A DNA stretch of 64,000 nucleotides, from assembly GCF_022458865.1 (NCBI RefSeq), contig NZ_JAJNMU010000015.1, positions 178,137 through 242,136 of the forward strand, in the 5' to 3' direction. Below the pieces are notes generated by a model. That model was given only the letters and a program-made list of their open reading frames with translations. It was not told the DNA's origin and made no database searches. Position 1 is the first letter of the stretch. Each line of letters starts with the position of its first letter. Below are positions 60,987 to 64,000 of this stretch, one piece after another. The translations under genes and the position numbers were made by a program. Origin of the DNA: Paenibacillus periandrae. GTDB taxonomy: Bacteria; Bacillota; Bacilli; Paenibacillales; NBRC-103111.

Positions 60987-61973
60987 CTATTTTACAACAG
61001 TTGTATCAGCGGCATTGCCCCACTCTGCAAACGCACCTTCATAAGGACGAATATCCGTATATCCGAGCAGACGAAGCGTAAAGTAAGTGTGTGCTCCACG
61101 GATATTGGTTTGGCAATAAGGAATAACGGTTTTGCTCTTATCCTTGTCAACACCGGTTTGCTCGAATGCTTTAGTCAAATCCAGATAGTTTTTAAACACA
61201 GGCACGCCGTCCTTGGCGTTAGCATCGATAGCATCGCTCCACTCCCGATTGACAGCTTTATCGATATGACCGCCTTTTTGGTTGCCGCGCAGGTCATCGC
61301 CGGAGAATTCCTTGGCAGAGCGTACATCAAGCAGCGTGCATTGTTGAATATCCAATGCTTTTAGTTGCTCCTTTGTAGTAATTAGCTTATCATTAGGAGC
61401 GGCTGCAAAATTACCCTTGGCAGGTGCAGCAGGGGTGTCGGTTGATACTTCCTTGGAGGCTGCAGCCCAAGCAGCATAACCACCATTTAGTATTTTAACA
61501 TGATCCTTGTGTCCGTAATACTCCAATGCGTAAAAAACACGTGCAGCATTCAAGGAATTGCCTTCGTCATAAATAAGAACAGTGGTGTCGCTGTTGACAC
61601 CGACATTTTGAAGCAGCTCAGTAAATTTATCTTTAGCTACAATGGTGTTATTCGCGGCATCTTTCAATAAACCGGAATTCAGCGATAATGCACCAGGAAT
61701 ATGTCCTTGCTCAAAGCCTTTGGCACGAGCGTCTAGTATTTTCACTTTAGCATCCTTCAGATGCTCCTCAGTCCATTTCACATCAGCCAACAGCTGTGCG
61801 TTCGGATACGGGTCTGTTGCCTTGATGGAAGCAGAGGCTGCAGCAGCTTCAGGCTTCGCGGCCGCGGTAGTTGCTGGTGTGCTGGCTGCTGGTTTGGCGG
61901 CATCTTTACTTCCGCATGCTGCGGATACAATGGCTAAAGCTAATAATGTAATCATAACGACTGGTTTTTTCAT
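60987..61973 (-). CDS. Exported lipoprotein thiosulfate sulfurtransferase, two rhodanese domains
   Basis: A 328-aa lipoprotein with lipobox VSAACGS at ~18 and an Ala/Pro-rich linker. The first rhodanese domain (~45-165) lacks the catalytic Cys (LIYDEGNS), as usual in the tandem TST family. The second (~175-320) has the active Cys in VIPYCQTNIRGAH. On the outer face it could take sulfur from thiosulfate before transport. First gene of the operon; a 133-nt divergent region separates it from the YVTN gene. Confidence 0.9.
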   Translation of the reverse strand: MKKPVVMITLLALAIVSAACGSKDAAKPAASTPATTAAAKPEAAAASASIKATDPYPNAQLLADVKWTEEHLKDAKVKILDARAKGFEQGHIPGALSLNSGLLKDAANNTIVAKDKFTELLQNVGVNSDTTVLIYDEGNSLNAARVFYALEYYGHKDHVKILNGGYAAWAAASKEVSTDTPAAPAKGNFAAAPNDKLITTKEQLKALDIQQCTLLDVRSAKEFSGDDLRGNQKGGHIDKAVNREWSDAIDANAKDGVPVFKNYLDLTKAFEQTGVDKDKSKTVIPYCQTNIRGAHTYFTLRLLGYTDIRPYEGAFAEWGNAADTTVVK

Positions 61974-62005
61974 TCTTTAATTTCCCCCCATGATGAAATG
62001 AATTG

Positions 62006-62035
62006 TTGATTTTAAAGCTTTTCTTCCTGTATAAT
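62006..62035 (+). promoter_or_regulatory. Sigma-A promoter of the YVTN/TlpA operon
   Basis: TTGATT (62006-62011), 18 nt, TATAAT (62030-62035). About 70 nt before the lipoprotein start. Confidence 0.7.
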
Positions 62036-62106
62036 ATCACTAATTCCGATATAAATACAATGATTTATTTATATATAAATTGCCCAAGTTGTGAGGAGAG
62101 CCTGCA

Positions 62107-63177
62107 ATGATACACTCAAAAAAGATGATGATTATCGCGATTGCCATGTCGGTCTTATTAGGCGGCTGCGCGATGGAGACGAAGGAGGAGGCCGCACAGC
62201 GCCTGCAAACCAAACCCGCAGCTGGTGGTGAATCGGTGAATATCGAGCAATCCTCTGCCGGCAAATTAACGAGTATCCAATTTTATGTGCCCAGTGAAAA
62301 AACCAACAACCTGTCGGTGATTGATGTCGTATCGAGTAAGGTGGTCGGCAAGATTCCGCTTGCAGAAGCTCCGTCTACCGTTATTTTTTCTTCAACTATG
62401 CGTGAAGCCTATGCCGCGAATATGAACAGCAGCACAGTTTCCTTCATTAATACACAGACACTGAAAGTGACCAAGGAAGTTCCGGTTGGACCGATGCCGC
62501 ACGGTATGGTGCTGTCGCCAGACAATAAAATGCTGTATGTGGCAGCTGTTGCCGATCAATTTATTTATTTGGTCGATACGAAGGAAGGCAAGGAGGCCGG
62601 AACGATTGATTTGGGGGCAGGTGCCAAAACCAATTATCTCGTGCTCTTCGGCGACAAATTGTATGTGAGCGATCATGAAAACCATAAAGTATATGTAGTC
62701 AATGTCAAAACCAAGCAGCTGCAGCAGACGATTCCTACAGGCAAAGTGCCGCGTGCGATCAAGGTCAGCGATGACGGGAAAAAGCTGTACGTTCCGAGCG
62801 CAGGCGATAACACGCTGGAGATTTACAATACTGCTGACGGCAAGCAGTTGAGTAAAATTAGCATAGCCCCGGGTGCGACAGATGTTGTTGTTACGGAAGA
62901 TGGTTTAACCGCTGTTGTAACCAGTATGGAAGGCAATGCGGTCAGCTTTGTGGATTTGGCAAGCGGCAAGGTGATCAAATCGTTAACGGGCTTGTCCGGT
63001 GCCAGACATATCTCCTTTAATCGTCAGCAAAGCAAAGCTTATGTGACGCTGAGCGGCTCCGATGAGGTTGTCGTTATCGATACCGTCAAGCAGGAGGTTG
63101 TGGAGCATATTAAAGTCGGGGCGCAGCCGCACGGTATTCAGCTCAAAGCGCTGCCAGGTATCGGGGGAAGCTGCTAG
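62107..63177 (+). CDS. YVTN-type beta-propeller lipoprotein
   Basis: A 356-aa lipoprotein: lipobox LLGGCA at ~20, a Gln/Lys linker, then about seven beta-propeller blades with YVTN-like turns (NNLSVIDVVSSKVVGKIPLA, VSFINTQTLKVTKEVPVG, KLYVSDHENHKVYVVNV, VVVIDTVKQEVVEHIKVG). Each blade ends in an ...vG-P/R-P-H-G-like return. Such proteins often bind cytochromes or act as periplasmic redox or metal scaffolds (family knowledge). GAGGAG precedes the ATG. Followed by a TlpA-like gene 2 nt later. Confidence 0.88.
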   Translation: MIHSKKMMIIAIAMSVLLGGCAMETKEEAAQRLQTKPAAGGESVNIEQSSAGKLTSIQFYVPSEKTNNLSVIDVVSSKVVGKIPLAEAPSTVIFSSTMREAYAANMNSSTVSFINTQTLKVTKEVPVGPMPHGMVLSPDNKMLYVAAVADQFIYLVDTKEGKEAGTIDLGAGAKTNYLVLFGDKLYVSDHENHKVYVVNVKTKQLQQTIPTGKVPRAIKVSDDGKKLYVPSAGDNTLEIYNTADGKQLSKISIAPGATDVVVTEDGLTAVVTSMEGNAVSFVDLASGKVIKSLTGLSGARHISFNRQQSKAYVTLSGSDEVVVIDTVKQEVVEHIKVGAQPHGIQLKALPGIGGSC

Positions 63178-63179
63178 TT

Positions 63180-63710
63180 ATGAAGCGTAACTGGATCATT
63201 ATGGGCGTTATCCTGATTATGGCCGGATTTGCTGTGTTTCAGGCAGTTCAAACTAGGCAGAATAAGGCTGCTGTGCCGGAGGGAGTCGGCCCTCAGCCCG
63301 GTCTGGCTGCTCCAGCGCTGGAGCTTCCTGCCTTTGACGGACAGACCTATAAGGTGGGGGGCAAGCGGGATAAGCCCTTGCTGTTGAATTTCTGGGCCTC
63401 CTGGTGCACGCCCTGCCGTGATGAGGCTCCCGATTTAGCACGCTTGTATAACCAATATAAGGATCGCTTTGATGTGTACGCAGTGAATGTCACCGTGCAG
63501 GATGAGATTGCTAACGCCCGGGATATGGTCAAGGAATTTGATTTTAAATTTCCGGTAATGCTGGATTACCAGGGAAGAAGCATGGATGCCTACCAATATA
63601 AGGCGATTCCGACGAACTATCTGATTGACAAGGACGGAACCGTGCTGGAAGTGCTCCATGTCATAGAGCCGAAGTATTTGGAAAAAAGAATTATTGAGCT
63701 CAGTAAATAA
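63180..63710 (+). CDS. TlpA/ResA-type membrane-anchored thiol-disulfide oxidoreductase
   Basis: This 176-aa thioredoxin-fold protein has an N-terminal membrane anchor (IIMGVILIMAGFAVFQAV), the active site WASWCTPCRDEAP (C76, C79) and the cis-Pro in IPTNYLIDKDG. ResA/TlpA proteins reduce extracytoplasmic disulfides for cytochrome or spore-coat maturation. It starts 2 nt after the beta-propeller gene, so the two are coupled. Divergent from the sulfane-sulfur operon; both handle thiol or sulfur chemistry outside the membrane. Confidence 0.9.
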   Translation: MKRNWIIMGVILIMAGFAVFQAVQTRQNKAAVPEGVGPQPGLAAPALELPAFDGQTYKVGGKRDKPLLLNFWASWCTPCRDEAPDLARLYNQYKDRFDVYAVNVTVQDEIANARDMVKEFDFKFPVMLDYQGRSMDAYQYKAIPTNYLIDKDGTVLEVLHVIEPKYLEKRIIELSK

Positions 63711-63728
63711 ATGATTGTACAAGTGCCC

Positions 63729-63771
63729 GCCCCGTAGTGCAACTAACGATCCAGTTGGCTTATTACGGGGC
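63729..63771 (+). terminator. Terminator after the TlpA-like gene
   Basis: GCCCCGTA / TACGGGGC outer stem with an inner CAACT / AGTTG stem; weak T-run. Confidence 0.6.
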
Positions 63772-63927
63772 TTGTTGCGTCTGCTTTATGCGGAGCCTAT
63801 GGTCCACTCGGGATGGGATTCCATTGAAACAAGAGCACATTCATTTCCCAAAAAAAAAGCCCAGCATACATTCAAGGCCACTGAAGAACTTACTGTTTTT
63901 TTCTTCGGCGGTAAGATCAAAATGAAC

Positions 63928-63973
63928 GAAGACATCTACCCCGCTTTTTTTGAGGGAGATGTCTTCTTTTTTT
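63928..63973 (+). terminator. Strong hairpin with T-run near the right edge
   Basis: GAAGACATCT / AGATGTCTTC, 10 bp perfect, then seven T. The gene it serves on the plus strand is not evident. The stretch 63772-63927 holds no supported gene. Confidence 0.75.
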
Positions 63974-64000
63974 GGTCTTTTCGGGGATTTTTCCTTACAT

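Noticed and set aside
1..64000. tRNA, rRNA, origin, prophage or complete insertion sequence
   Set aside because: No cloverleaf, rRNA signature, transposase gene or phage structural gene was seen; the only mobile trace is a possible recombinase tail at 32723.

Overview
The window looks like a chromosomal segment of a spore-forming Paenibacillus or a close relative (Paenibacillaceae, Bacillota). This is inferred from gene content, not from any search. The supporting genes are membrane-sensor AraC regulators next to sugar ABC transporters that lack ATPases, LplB/LplC-type permeases, SLH-domain surface proteins, an amidase with a copper-amine-oxidase N-terminal domain, a GerM-like protein, a collagen-like protein with a DUF4183 tail, and strong AGGAGG-type ribosome binding sites. 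No rRNA, tRNA, CRISPR array or intact mobile element was found.

Layout. 1-1.5 kb: end of a two-component system. 1.5-5.8 kb (minus strand): a sulfatase with a sulfonate/sulfate-ester-type ABC transporter. 6.4-19.1 kb: a catabolic island made of a GntR/FCD repressor, three dehydrogenases, two paralogous sugar-binding lipoproteins, two permeases, an RraA-like aldolase, an FAH-family enzyme and a membrane AraC sensor-regulator. Two copies of a GntR operator-like sequence, and two copies of a promoter-plus-leader upstream of the two binding proteins, suggest a two-layer regulatory circuit. 19.2-22.7 kb: GerM-like lipoprotein, amidase, nitronate monooxygenase-like enzyme. 23-32 kb: a very large hybrid kinase with two kinase modules, a BTAD (SARP-like) response regulator and a large SLH surface protein. 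The SLH gene has a promoter preceded by two 7-bp direct repeats with an 11-bp period, the layout bound by SARP/BTAD regulators.

32.1-33 kb is a graveyard of GNAT, SDR and recombinase fragments. 33.1-34.6 kb encodes the collagen-like protein. 34.7-49.5 kb holds two successive Lpl-type sugar transport systems, separated by remnants of a GH105 hydrolase and an Fn3/SLH protein. The second system is followed by two TIM-barrel isomerases, a uronate-dehydrogenase-like SDR and a cupin-AraC regulator. 49.6-52 kb: MFS transporter, DinB-like protein, DUF218 protein. 52.3-55.5 kb (minus): Fur-controlled siderophore-binding protein and a fused FhuB-type permease. 55.8-58.8 kb: OmpR-type two-component system with a secreted PepSY-like protein. 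59.1-62 kb (minus): a thiosulfate/sulfane-sulfur module (YeeE/TsuA-type transporter, TusA-like protein, two rhodanese proteins). 62.1-63.7 kb (plus): a divergent YVTN beta-propeller lipoprotein and a TlpA/ResA-type thioredoxin.

Common themes are scavenging of sulfur (sulfate esters/sulfonates at one end, thiosulfate at the other), uptake of plant-type oligosaccharides or sugar acids, and cell-surface display. Functional names rest on motifs read by eye; substrates are inferred.
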